Positions 50,475 through 59,485 of a DNA stretch of 64,000 bases are shown here, piece after piece (within the stretch, counting starts at the first letter, position 1; every line of letters starts with the position of its first letter). The stretch is from Pichia kudriavzevii (lineage: Eukaryota > Ascomycota > Pichiomycetes > Pichiales > Pichiaceae). The translations under genes and the position numbers were made by a program. Under the pieces are notes generated by a model, which saw only the letters and a list, made by a program, of their open reading frames with translations, was not told the origin of the DNA and made no database searches. The stretch covers positions 558,001 through 622,000 of the forward strand of contig NC_042507.1 of NCBI RefSeq assembly GCF_003054445.1. The letters run 5' to 3'.

Positions 50475-52238
50475 ATGTCTGACCTTAAACCAATAACAAG
50501 TGCCGAAAGTGTGCTTGCAAATGTTATTTCTAACAATGCCAATGCATTGAACAATTTCCCAAACTCTGCCAATCTTGATGAATTGGACGAATTCTATGAT
50601 GTTCCATTAGAGGAATTCTTGTATCATGCTCAATTACAAAGAGAGCTAGAAAAATCACCAGATTATGGTGAAGCAGCTCCTACTGTCCCATTGTGGGAGG
50701 TCATCAGAGTCAAGCTTTTGAACAAAGAACCAAGAAATAATGAACAGGTCAAGACTGTTACCGAAAAAGTTTCATCAAGTGACTGCGATGAGAAGGGTTT
50801 GCCTGTATGTGAAATAAATGACACATTAATTACAGAGAAGGAAAACGCAAATAGAATGCTGAGAGTTGCCTCTTGGGGTTCTGTGTTTTACTTGATCACA
50901 ACCGATATCTTGGGTCCTACCTCTGCTCCTTATGCCATTTCAGAGTTGGGTTACGTTCCTGGTGCCTTGCTTTACTTCCTCTTTGGTGTCTGTGCTGCAT
51001 ACTGTGGTGCTTTATTGTGGAAACAATACTTGATGCTAGACTCCATCAAGTATCCTTTGAGAAATTACGGTGATGTTGTTGGTAGGATCTTCAACAAGCA
51101 AACCAGGTATGCAATTGACTTCTTCCAAGCGGTTCAATTGTTCTGTAATGTTGCAGTTATTATCTTGGGTAACGGTCAAGGTTTGTCACAAATTGCCAAG
51201 GGCAAGGGATGCTATACCATCTTGATTTTCGTGTGGGCAGTGGCTGGTGCCATTGTTGGTCAGATCAGATCTCTAGCTAAGTTTGGTTTTCTTGCTAATG
51301 CTGCAATTTGGATGAACGTCTTTGTCATCATTGCCACCATGGCGTGTGCAAGTGCGTTCCCTCCAAACTATACTGCTGCTGCAGGTACCAACAATGTTTC
51401 CATGGGTGCGGTTGTTACTAAGGTTGTGATTAGCGGTGCAGGTGATATGTTTCAAAGTCAATTGAACGCTTGTATGAATATTGTCTACTCCTATGGTGGT
51501 GCATTGGTGTTCGTTGAATTCATGGCTGAAATGAAACGTCCATGGGACTTCTGGAAAGGTATGGCAGCAGCACAGATGTTTATCTTCACTGTTTACTTGG
51601 TGTTTGCCATGGTCGTTTACCACTACCAGGGTCAATTTGTCATTAACCCAGCCAACCAAGGTATCTCCAACTACGGCTGGCAAACTGCCACCAATGTGAT
51701 CAACTTGGTTTCTGCATTGATTGCAGCTGGTTTGTATGGTAACGTTGGTATCAAAGTCCTATACTCCTCTGTTTTCCAAAGATTCTTCAAGTTCCCATCG
51801 CTAGACTCCAGGTTTGGTGTATGGATCTGGGCTGGGTTTGTCTGTGTGTACTGGGCCATTGCATTCGTGTTTGCAGCAGCTATTCCAAACTTCTCGTCAC
51901 TTGTTTCTTTGATCGGTGCAGTTTGTATCTTGCAGTTCTCATACACGTTTCCATTTATTATGCAATTTGTCTTCGACTTGCAGCTAGGTGCTATGCAGGG
52001 GGATGGCGAATATGACCACGTGAACAAGGTTACCCATAGAGTGGACTCGTGGAGAAACTTTTCCAGATGGTGGAGGGGTTACAAGGCTTTCTGGTTCAGA
52101 AACACATGCCATCTTATCCTTTTCTTAGCTTCCGCTGCAACTGCAGGTTTAGGTATTTATGCATCGGCGATGTCCTTGAAGGAGGCTTTTGATAGCGGTT
52201 CCACTACATCTTTTACATGTAAATCTCCTGTGGCTTGA
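50475..52238 (+). CDS. AAAP-family amino acid permease, copy 1
   Basis: A 587-residue polytopic transporter of the amino acid/auxin permease family (Aa_trans), of the fungal Mtr-like neutral/aromatic amino acid type. The N-terminal ~128 residues are a cytosolic, acidic tail (LDELDEFYDVPLEEFL), followed by about eleven membrane spans from ~130 to ~575 starting ASWGSVFYLITTDILGPTSA. The substrate cannot be read from sequence. It is almost identical to the second copy at 53782-55542; the two differ mainly at residues 88-112. Codon use is biased towards high expression. Confidence 0.9.
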   Translation: MSDLKPITSAESVLANVISNNANALNNFPNSANLDELDEFYDVPLEEFLYHAQLQRELEKSPDYGEAAPTVPLWEVIRVKLLNKEPRNNEQVKTVTEKVSSSDCDEKGLPVCEINDTLITEKENANRMLRVASWGSVFYLITTDILGPTSAPYAISELGYVPGALLYFLFGVCAAYCGALLWKQYLMLDSIKYPLRNYGDVVGRIFNKQTRYAIDFFQAVQLFCNVAVIILGNGQGLSQIAKGKGCYTILIFVWAVAGAIVGQIRSLAKFGFLANAAIWMNVFVIIATMACASAFPPNYTAAAGTNNVSMGAVVTKVVISGAGDMFQSQLNACMNIVYSYGGALVFVEFMAEMKRPWDFWKGMAAAQMFIFTVYLVFAMVVYHYQGQFVINPANQGISNYGWQTATNVINLVSALIAAGLYGNVGIKVLYSSVFQRFFKFPSLDSRFGVWIWAGFVCVYWAIAFVFAAAIPNFSSLVSLIGAVCILQFSYTFPFIMQFVFDLQLGAMQGDGEYDHVNKVTHRVDSWRNFSRWWRGYKAFWFRNTCHLILFLASAATAGLGIYASAMSLKEAFDSGSTTSFTCKSPVA

Positions 52239-53781
52239 AGAATTGAGCTTTCGTTTTTGTTGCCCTTTCACTAATTTACTTTTTTAATTGACTAATAAAT
52301 ACTCCAATAATAATACTAATATTGTTTATTTCAACTTTATGCTATGAACACCATGATATATTTTCGAAGTAAAATTATTATAGCTGTTGCTGGGAGAAGT
52401 AAGTAAAGAAAGTGGAACCATTATGTATGCCCCAATGTACAATTACAATCAACTTCCGTCCCAAACCAAAATCATTTTGAAGGCAATATTATAAATCTGG
52501 CAATAAAAATATGAATGAAATGTTGAGAAGTTGAATCCAAGTTCGTTGATAATTCAAAATAAAGTGCATTACTCAATGAAGAAACTGCAATCAATCTCCA
52601 GTTATGAATATTATGTATCAGATACCCTTAATAACAACATTTAATGTATATATGGTATCTTCCATGAGATGTTATGCATCCAGTCCCACCATTGGTCATA
52701 TACATGTAGGTATACAGGATAATAAACCACATTTGCTTGCAGGAGCCTCTAATTATCAAACACTTTTTTACTTGATATCAAGAAAACAAAATGACTTTTG
52801 AAAAAAAAAGAAATCGGTTTAGTGTTAACAATGTATGCATGCGCCACATGAAGTTATGCGGCTATAAAAGAAAAAAGTTCACTAGAAAAAGTATTATTAT
52901 CATGCACGACAATGCAAGCTCAAAATTTAGAATGATAGCTTCCTTTACACTTACCTCAGAAAAGTGACGTATATTGAAAGTCAAACATGAACAACCGCCG
53001 GAAACAGTTTTATTACAGGGACAAATAACTTCCGAATAAGGTTTTCGAGTAATCCTTTCAAATATTATCAATAAAACGTTTCGACGTCAGATTTTTTTTC
53101 TTTTTACAGACAGTACTTTTCCTTCGGCCTTACTTCTATATAAATTTATATAACTTGTTTTATCACGTCGTCACGCTTGTAGTTAGTGTAACTATTTAGC
53201 TCTTTAATGTCTAAATTTGGGTCCTTTTTTGCTTGCAATATAATATCAGGACTCTTATAAAAGCCACAATAGGAGTTGAAATACCAATGTGGAAACTTTG
53301 ACAGAGCCGTACCAAAGGAATCATGCCAGTTTAATGGCAAATTGCGTCTCCACTCAACCTAGTGCCGCACACATGCCCAAAAAGGCAACTCCGATCCCGG
53401 TTTGGAAGCGGCGCGCTTAAAATTTGTTCTTCCCCACCGGAGACCTACAAAAAAAAGAAACGAGAATTGCAGCCGTTTGTTGCTATGGCCTCATGTAGTC
53501 TGTCAGCATGATTCCTTATTGGTCATTTTCTGTCGTTATCTTTGACACAACTGTGGTGGCTGCTTGTGTATGTCCGAAGAATAGAGGATTATAAATTCGA
53601 CATTGTCCATGGTATAGATGAGAATGAGTTACCCCAACATCATCTTGCCTATTCTATAACTCATCGTAAAAGTATTTAAGTTTTGCATCACCCGTCCAGG
53701 ATAACTTTTCCCTTTACTCTTTATATTCAAAAAGAAAGAAAAAGAAAAAAAAAATCTTCAACATATACTCTTACATTTCTG
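52239..53781. promoter_or_regulatory. 1.5-kb region between the permease copies
   Basis: It holds the 3' flank of copy 1, AT-rich to about 53140, a possible gene remnant (53146-53358) and the promoter of copy 2. The last ~400 bp contain GC-richer CGG/CCG-containing sequence (53367-53445), candidate zinc-cluster sites, and TTATC at 53536-53540. It does not resemble the upstream or downstream flanks of copy 1. No tRNA or mobile element is seen. Confidence 0.4.
53146..53358 (-). pseudogene. Possible remnant of an unidentified protein's C-terminus
   Basis: A minus-strand frame open for 70 codons with no ATG, bounded upstream by a stop (53359-53361). The translation has an ordered, protein-like composition (LPLNWHDSFGTALSKFPHWY, then YCGFYKSPDIIL, Lys/Asp/Asn-rich tail), with more Trp/Tyr/His/Pro than chance AT-rich translation normally shows. 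I do not recognise the family. It could be the decayed 3' end of a lost gene; chance is the alternative. Confidence 0.25.
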
Positions 53782-55542
53782 ATGTCTGACCTTAAACCGG
53801 TAACAAGTGCCGAAAGTGTGCTTGCAAATGTTATTTCTAACAATGCCAATGCATTGAACAATTTCCCAAACTCTGCCAATCTTGATGAATTGGACGAATT
53901 CTATGATGTTCCATTAGAGGAATTCTTGTATCATGCTCAATTACAAAGAGAGCTAGAAAAATCACCAGATTATGGTGAAGCAGCTCCTACTATCCCATTG
54001 TGGGAGGTCATCAGAGTCAAGCTTTTGAACAAAGAACCAAGGAACGTTGATGGTGTCAAATACGTTCAGGATAGTAACTCCTCTCATACTGATGAAAAGG
54101 ATCTCGTTCCATCAGAAATAAATGACACATTAATTACAGAGAAGGAAAACGCAAATAGAATGCTGAGAGTTGCCTCTTGGGGTTCTGTGTTTTACTTGAT
54201 CACAACCGATATCTTGGGTCCTACCTCTGCTCCTTATGCCATTTCAGAGTTGGGTTACGTTCCTGGTGCCTTGCTTTACTTCCTCTTTGGTGTCTGTGCT
54301 GCATACTGTGGTGCTTTATTGTGGAAACAATACTTGATGCTAGACTCCATCAAGTATCCTTTGAGAAATTACGGTGATGTTGTTGGTAGGATCTTCAACA
54401 AGCAAACCAGGTATGCAATTGACTTCTTCCAAGCGGTTCAATTGTTCTGTAATGTTGCAGTTATTATCTTGGGTAACGGTCAAGGTTTGTCACAAATTGC
54501 CAAGGGCAAGGGATGCTATACCATCTTGATTTTCGTGTGGGCAGTGGCTGGTGCCATTGTTGGTCAGATCAGATCTCTAGCTAAGTTTGGTTTTCTTGCT
54601 AATGCTGCAATTTGGATGAACGTCTTTGTCATCATTGCCACCATGGCGTGTGCAAGTGCGTTCCCTCCAAACTATACTGCTGCTGCAGGTACCAACAATG
54701 TTTCCATGGGTGCGGTTGTTACTAAGGTTGTGATTAGCGGTGCAGGTGATATGTTTCAAAGTCAATTGAACGCTTGTATGAATATTGTCTACTCCTATGG
54801 TGGTGCATTGGTGTTCGTTGAATTCATGGCTGAAATGAAACGTCCATGGGACTTCTGGAAAGGTATGGCAGCAGCACAGATGTTTATCTTCACTGTTTAC
54901 TTGGTGTTTGCCATGGTCGTTTACCACTACCAGGGTCAATTTGTCATTAACCCAGCCAACCAAGGTATCTCCAACTACGGCTGGCAAACTGCCACCAATG
55001 TGATCAACTTGGTTTCTGCATTGATTGCAGCTGGTTTGTATGGTAACGTTGGTATCAAAGTCCTATACTCCTCTGTTTTCCAAAGATTCTTCAAGTTCCC
55101 ATCGCTAGACTCCAGGTTTGGTGTATGGATCTGGGCTGGGTTTGTCTGTGTGTACTGGGCCATTGCATTCGTGTTTGCAGCAGCTATTCCAAACTTCTCG
55201 TCACTTGTTTCTTTGATCGGTGCAGTTTGTATCTTGCAGTTCTCATACACGTTTCCATTTATTATGCAATTTGTCTTCGACTTGCAGCTAGGTGCTATGC
55301 AGGGGGATGGCGAATATGACCACGTGAACAAGGTTACCCATAGAGTGGACTCGTGGAGAAACTTTTCCAGATGGTGGAGGGGTTACAAGGCTTTCTGGTT
55401 CAGAAACACATGCCATCTTATCCTTTTCTTAGCTTCCGCTGCAACTGCAGGTTTAGGTATTTATGCATCGGCGATGTCCTTGAAGGAGGCTTTTGATAGC
55501 GGTTCCACTACATCTTTTACATGTAAATCTCCTGTTGCATAG
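53782..55542 (+). CDS. AAAP-family amino acid permease, copy 2
   Basis: A 586-residue transporter, near-identical to copy 1 (50475-52238) and of the same Mtr-like AAAP class. Differences I see: residue 7 (Val for Ile), residue 71 (Ile for Val), a patch at residues 89-111 with a one-residue length difference, and silent changes in the last two sense codons plus the stop. From 54115 to 55534 I see no base difference from copy 1. The frame continues 5' to 53683 (TTG) but the first ATG at 53782 gives the same N-terminus as copy 1. Confidence 0.9.
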   Translation: MSDLKPVTSAESVLANVISNNANALNNFPNSANLDELDEFYDVPLEEFLYHAQLQRELEKSPDYGEAAPTIPLWEVIRVKLLNKEPRNVDGVKYVQDSNSSHTDEKDLVPSEINDTLITEKENANRMLRVASWGSVFYLITTDILGPTSAPYAISELGYVPGALLYFLFGVCAAYCGALLWKQYLMLDSIKYPLRNYGDVVGRIFNKQTRYAIDFFQAVQLFCNVAVIILGNGQGLSQIAKGKGCYTILIFVWAVAGAIVGQIRSLAKFGFLANAAIWMNVFVIIATMACASAFPPNYTAAAGTNNVSMGAVVTKVVISGAGDMFQSQLNACMNIVYSYGGALVFVEFMAEMKRPWDFWKGMAAAQMFIFTVYLVFAMVVYHYQGQFVINPANQGISNYGWQTATNVINLVSALIAAGLYGNVGIKVLYSSVFQRFFKFPSLDSRFGVWIWAGFVCVYWAIAFVFAAAIPNFSSLVSLIGAVCILQFSYTFPFIMQFVFDLQLGAMQGDGEYDHVNKVTHRVDSWRNFSRWWRGYKAFWFRNTCHLILFLASAATAGLGIYASAMSLKEAFDSGSTTSFTCKSPVA

Positions 55543-55764
55543 ATAATCTTTAGATTACCATTTTTGTATTTATAGTGTCTCTGAATAGACTAATATTAAT
55601 CTCATGAATCTTTATTAAAAGGCATGTTTTTCAAAGCAGATATGATTTTTCGCTTGTTTTTAAATCTTTCGAATATAAAGCACCATCTGCTTCAAGAAAG
55701 TATTTCTTTTACTTTTGGTTCGTTACTTGTTTATTCAAAAGCGATTTACGTACATAAGAAAATT

Positions 55765-56877
55765 TCAAACATAGTTTGATTTCAAAAACATGTGTTTAAT
55801 TGTACCCCATAGTGATAGAGATCCATTTCTGTGTCTCTGCATCTGTTGGACCTGCCTAAAGTCAGCAATAGAATGCCGAATTTTCAAATCTTTTCGTTCT
55901 ATTTCTTTTAATCTTTTTATGACACTATTTAGTCCTTGGTTCACAAATTCCGTAATATTACTGTCGTTATTACTGAAAAATCGTATTTCCTGTGGCCTTC
56001 CATTATCAGTTATCTCATCTTCATTTTCATTTGCTGTACTCTCAAGGTAAATTTGAACTGTGTTGTTGGTACTATTCAGTTCAGTGAAATCTTCTATCTC
56101 GAAAGTTGAAAATTGAGATACGCTTTTATTGAAACTTTCGTTTGGTTGATATCGTATATTCATGCAATCCTCGCATATTATGGCCTTCAGATCTAGTATC
56201 TTATTAATATACTCATGATTTTCAAACACAGGCTTAAAACAAGACGAGCACTTTATTTCAATACTAACTTCCTCACTTTTGTATAGCTCATCATAAATTG
56301 ATTGAATGTACATGTCAGAACTTATGATTGGCTTCAACTGACTACCACCTTCATTTTGTTGTGGTTTTACTTTTGTATCAGCCGTACTCGAGTCTTCTTT
56401 CACTGTTTCTATTTTCCAGATTGAAGCATCTTTTTCTTCCAATAGAAGTCTGTAGTCATAGAATGGGCTTTCATGATCACATGACGAGGGAGGTGTCTCA
56501 TTTTTAGAAATGTGGTTAGCTGTGTATTCCGCAGAACCCAATGATGTCATAAAATTAAAGTTCGTTTCAGATTTAGGATTTTGATTGGGTATATCTTTCG
56601 CTTCTATGATTGTCTTACTATCACCTAAGGTTGACCGGGATTTTGAACGTGTGGATCGACTATTTATCCTTTCTACAGATCGCTGCCTCACATTGGATCT
56701 GATCCTAAGCATGTCTTCACTAGGTTTATTTATTTCTTTAATCAGTTCTGGTGCGGGAAATGATGTGAAGGTTGTGGTGTCGAGCAAATCTAACTTTGAC
56801 TGTCTTTGATGAAGTATTGCCGGTTCAGTTGATTTATCATTATTACTCCATTTGAATTTACCTTTAGATAAAACCAT
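55765..56877 (-). CDS. Unrecognised protein with paired CxxC motifs
   Basis: A 370-residue protein I cannot assign. The N-terminal half is disordered-looking with a basic Ser/Arg run (RQRSVERINSRSTRSKSRS). Around residues 205-240, CSSC and, 30 residues on, CEDC (IKCSSCFKPVFEN..., AIICEDCMN) suggest a small zinc-ribbon. A C-terminal basic helical region (~300-370) includes IKRLKEIERKDLKIRH and ends FLKSNYV. It could be a spindle- or septin-associated phosphoprotein, but that is guesswork. Confidence 0.75.
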   Translation of the reverse strand: MVLSKGKFKWSNNDKSTEPAILHQRQSKLDLLDTTTFTSFPAPELIKEINKPSEDMLRIRSNVRQRSVERINSRSTRSKSRSTLGDSKTIIEAKDIPNQNPKSETNFNFMTSLGSAEYTANHISKNETPPSSCDHESPFYDYRLLLEEKDASIWKIETVKEDSSTADTKVKPQQNEGGSQLKPIISSDMYIQSIYDELYKSEEVSIEIKCSSCFKPVFENHEYINKILDLKAIICEDCMNIRYQPNESFNKSVSQFSTFEIEDFTELNSTNNTVQIYLESTANENEDEITDNGRPQEIRFFSNNDSNITEFVNQGLNSVIKRLKEIERKDLKIRHSIADFRQVQQMQRHRNGSLSLWGTIKHMFLKSNYV

Positions 56878-57304
56878 ACCCGAAATTTTGCTGGACTAAT
56901 TTGTAGATAGTATATGAGTTAGATTCAGCTAAAGTCGATTACAAATAACAAGTAACTGAATCATAAGTTGATGAACTTGCGAACATCCCTACAAATAATA
57001 ACAAAACAACACGTCAAAAAAAAAACATGAACCTCAACAGCGACTTTCCTAATTGGGGGTTATTTACCCCTTTATATTGAGACTAAAGAGCCCTTGATCA
57101 TTACAAACACAGATATAAAACACGGCTAGTGGGTTCAGTTTAGTTTATCATAAGAAACTGTAAAATGAAGACACACCACCATCCTTTATGTAGATACGAA
57201 TGAAAGAAAAAACAAAACTTACAAACGAAAGGGAAATAATCTGTAAAAAAACTTTATTATATGATGATATGGAATTACAAATTCATGGCATAGAACCATT
57301 AGAT
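56878..57304. other. Intergenic region between two minus-strand genes
   Basis: A 427-bp gap: promoter of the CxxC gene on one side and 3' flank of the wall-protein gene on the other. A-rich tracts (57017-57025) and TATA-like elements occur, but no specific site or gene is recognised. Confidence 0.4.
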
Positions 57305-59485
57305 TCACGATAGTAAACCAATAAAACCAAAAAATAGTGTTAACAGGAAATCACTGTGGGAGACAACATTTGCAGCACCATAATAAGTTGGCTGTGCTAA
57401 AACAGGTTGTGTAAACGATGTGGAACCAATAAACTGAGTGGTAACGTTTGTCGTGGGAATGGGTGTTTCAGTTACATTAAATGAGGTTGAAAAAGAATTC
57501 AGTTGGGAATTAGTTGTTTCATCATTGGTAGAACTGAAAGTAGTTTTTTCAACTGTGTACTGTCTATTGTTTGATGACACTATATCAGATGTAGTAAAGG
57601 TTGAAGCCGGCATAGATGAATGGACAGTTGTCGCATTAAAGAAAATAGATGGGCTTGGCTGGATTGTGATACTTCTTTCAAAATCTGCGGAACTAACCGA
57701 AGATAATATAGCTGACGAGTTAATAGGGTAACTTTCTGTACACTCATTATCACTACAATGTATGATTGTGTTGGTAAGTCTAGATTTGGAAGTTAAAAAA
57801 GCTGAGGAAACGGAACTAGAGAATGGAATAGACGATGGTAACATACTTGACACTTGTGGAACTAGTGGTGAAGAAAAAGAAGAAGAAAGAGTAAACAATG
57901 GGGTGGACAATGGAGTAGATGATAGAGTAGATGATACAATAGCCGAAGATGGTACTGGACAACTGAAAGATGGGACGATACGGTTCGAAACAGTGATCAC
58001 AGTAGTAGTGACGTCGTTAGAGTATGTAATAACAGACTTTGTGTTAACAAAAGATCCTGGAATTGTGTTGCCTGCTGGTGGAGCACACGAATAAGTAACG
58101 ATGGAAACATCAGTAAAACCTACTGGAACAATAGTAACACCTGAAGCACAATTGACAGTAACACTTGAAGAGCCACAATCAGTAATAAAGGTAGTGAAAG
58201 AGGTTGTAGAAACAAATGATGAAGTAGAAGATGATGAAATAGACGTTGGTGAAGTGAAATATGCAGTAGACGATGGTGACGTGGAAGATGGAGTGGACGA
58301 TGGAATAGAAGATGGAGTGGAAGGTGGGGTGGAAGATGGAGTGGAAGTTGATGGAGTAGACGATTGTGAAGTGGAAGATGATGGAGTGGAAGGTGGGGTG
58401 GAAAATGGAGTGGACGATGGAATAGAAGATGGAGTGGAAGTTGATGGAGTAGACGATTGTGAAGTGGAAGATGATGGAGTGGAAGATGATGGAGTGGAAG
58501 ATGATGGAGTGGACGATGGAATAGAAGATGGAGTGGAAGGTGGAATAGAAGATGGAGTGGAAGATGGGGTGGAAGATGGGGTGGAAGATGATGAAACGGA
58601 CGATGGAGTGGATGATGGAATAAAAGATGGAGTGGATGATGGAATAAAAGATGGAGTGGATGATGGAATAAAAGATGGAGTGGACGATGGAGTGGAAGAT
58701 GGAATAGAAGATGGTGTGAACGATGGAATAGAAGGTGGAGTTAGGGATGAAGTGGAAGATGAAGTTGCAAAGCTAGTATGTGTATCTGTTAGTGGACAAT
58801 AAGTTGTGACCCAAATAGCAATACCGTCACTTGTAACCTGTGTAGATGTTAAGTATGATTGAATTGTAATCGGATTATATGAAATTGGGGAATAACTCGT
58901 AATGACCTTCTCAATACCTCCAACTGTAGTTGTTGAAAGTACTTTTTGTTCAGGAAGAGAAGTAGTGACGCATTCGTTGTATTGACAAATTGTTGTTGGG
59001 ATGTATGTGTAATCTGCCAAAGATTCTTCCGCAAGTTTATAAATGGTAGCAGTTAATCTTTCAAGTAAAGGAGTATCACTTTGAATAAAAACATCGAATG
59101 CAGCTTGGAAAATACCTACTTTAGGATATTCAAGAGGGGGTGACAAGTATCTCACAAAATTACCTGGATTCGGTGTAGCATTAAGAGTACCTCCAGCTTG
59201 AAAGACGGTATCTTTATTACCTGTTATAACAGCTGAAGAATCAAAAGGTGTACAATCAGTGTCCGAAGAACATTGTAAAAATTGCGAACCGCTTGCTTCC
59301 CAAAGATAGTTGATCTGCATAGAATCTTGAGAAATATCAATTTCATCATAAGGTGCATTGCTTGCAGGAATATCAATCTGTACTCTATTATCAGAAGTTA
59401 CGGTTATCCTGATATTACTATCTGCAGCATATCCGACCGCGGTAAAAACCAATAAGGCCAAGTTCTGAAGTTTGGAAACAAGCAT
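57305..59485 (-). CDS. Large Ser/Thr/Pro-rich GPI-type cell wall protein
   Basis: A 726-residue putative wall glycoprotein. A signal peptide (1-~20, LQNLALLVFTAVGYAADS) precedes a non-repetitive N-terminal domain (~22-230) with cysteine pairs (FLQCSSDTDCTPF, TTICQYNEC) that may be the functional, adhesin-like part. Residues ~232-408 are imperfect STPSS/STPSSIPS repeats, likely heavily O-mannosylated. A second Cys-containing region (TFITDCGSSSVTVNC, ~430-480) follows, then more Ser/Thr-rich stalk, and a hydrophobic C-terminus (LLTLFFGFIGLLS) as a GPI signal. TATAAA (minus) is at 59576-59581, ~90 bp upstream. I cannot name the family. Confidence 0.85.
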   Translation of the reverse strand: MLVSKLQNLALLVFTAVGYAADSNIRITVTSDNRVQIDIPASNAPYDEIDISQDSMQINYLWEASGSQFLQCSSDTDCTPFDSSAVITGNKDTVFQAGGTLNATPNPGNFVRYLSPPLEYPKVGIFQAAFDVFIQSDTPLLERLTATIYKLAEESLADYTYIPTTICQYNECVTTSLPEQKVLSTTTVGGIEKVITSYSPISYNPITIQSYLTSTQVTSDGIAIWVTTYCPLTDTHTSFATSSSTSSLTPPSIPSFTPSSIPSSTPSSTPSFIPSSTPSFIPSSTPSFIPSSTPSSVSSSSTPSSTPSSTPSSIPPSTPSSIPSSTPSSSTPSSSTPSSSTSQSSTPSTSTPSSIPSSTPFSTPPSTPSSSTSQSSTPSTSTPSSTPPSTPSSIPSSTPSSTSPSSTAYFTSPTSISSSSTSSFVSTTSFTTFITDCGSSSVTVNCASGVTIVPVGFTDVSIVTYSCAPPAGNTIPGSFVNTKSVITYSNDVTTTVITVSNRIVPSFSCPVPSSAIVSSTLSSTPLSTPLFTLSSSFSSPLVPQVSSMLPSSIPFSSSVSSAFLTSKSRLTNTIIHCSDNECTESYPINSSAILSSVSSADFERSITIQPSPSIFFNATTVHSSMPASTFTTSDIVSSNNRQYTVEKTTFSSTNDETTNSQLNSFSTSFNVTETPIPTTNVTTQFIGSTSFTQPVLAQPTYYGAANVVSHSDFLLTLFFGFIGLLS
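58260..58790. repeat. Imperfect STPSS-coding repeat array
   Basis: About 530 bp of degenerate GATGGAGTGGAAGATGG-type units on the plus strand, including longer near-identical blocks (for example around 58395-58440 and 58425-58470, and three copies of GATGGAATAAAAGATGGAGT near 58613-58680). They encode Ser-Thr-Pro repeats on the minus strand and leave a spurious long open frame on the plus strand. Confidence 0.9.

Noticed and set aside
51273-52027. Minus-strand frames antisense to permease copy 1 (also at 54577-55331 in copy 2)
   Set aside because: Both copies show the same antisense frames because their DNA is identical; the products have no family features.
53683-53781. N-terminal extension of permease copy 2
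   Set aside because: No ATG in the extension (TTG start), and copy 1 has no counterpart.
58101-58802. 233-codon acidic plus-strand frame
   Set aside because: It mirrors the STPSS repeats of the wall protein. The repetitive Gly/Val/Asp/Glu product has no domain, and the minus strand has a signal peptide and GPI signal.
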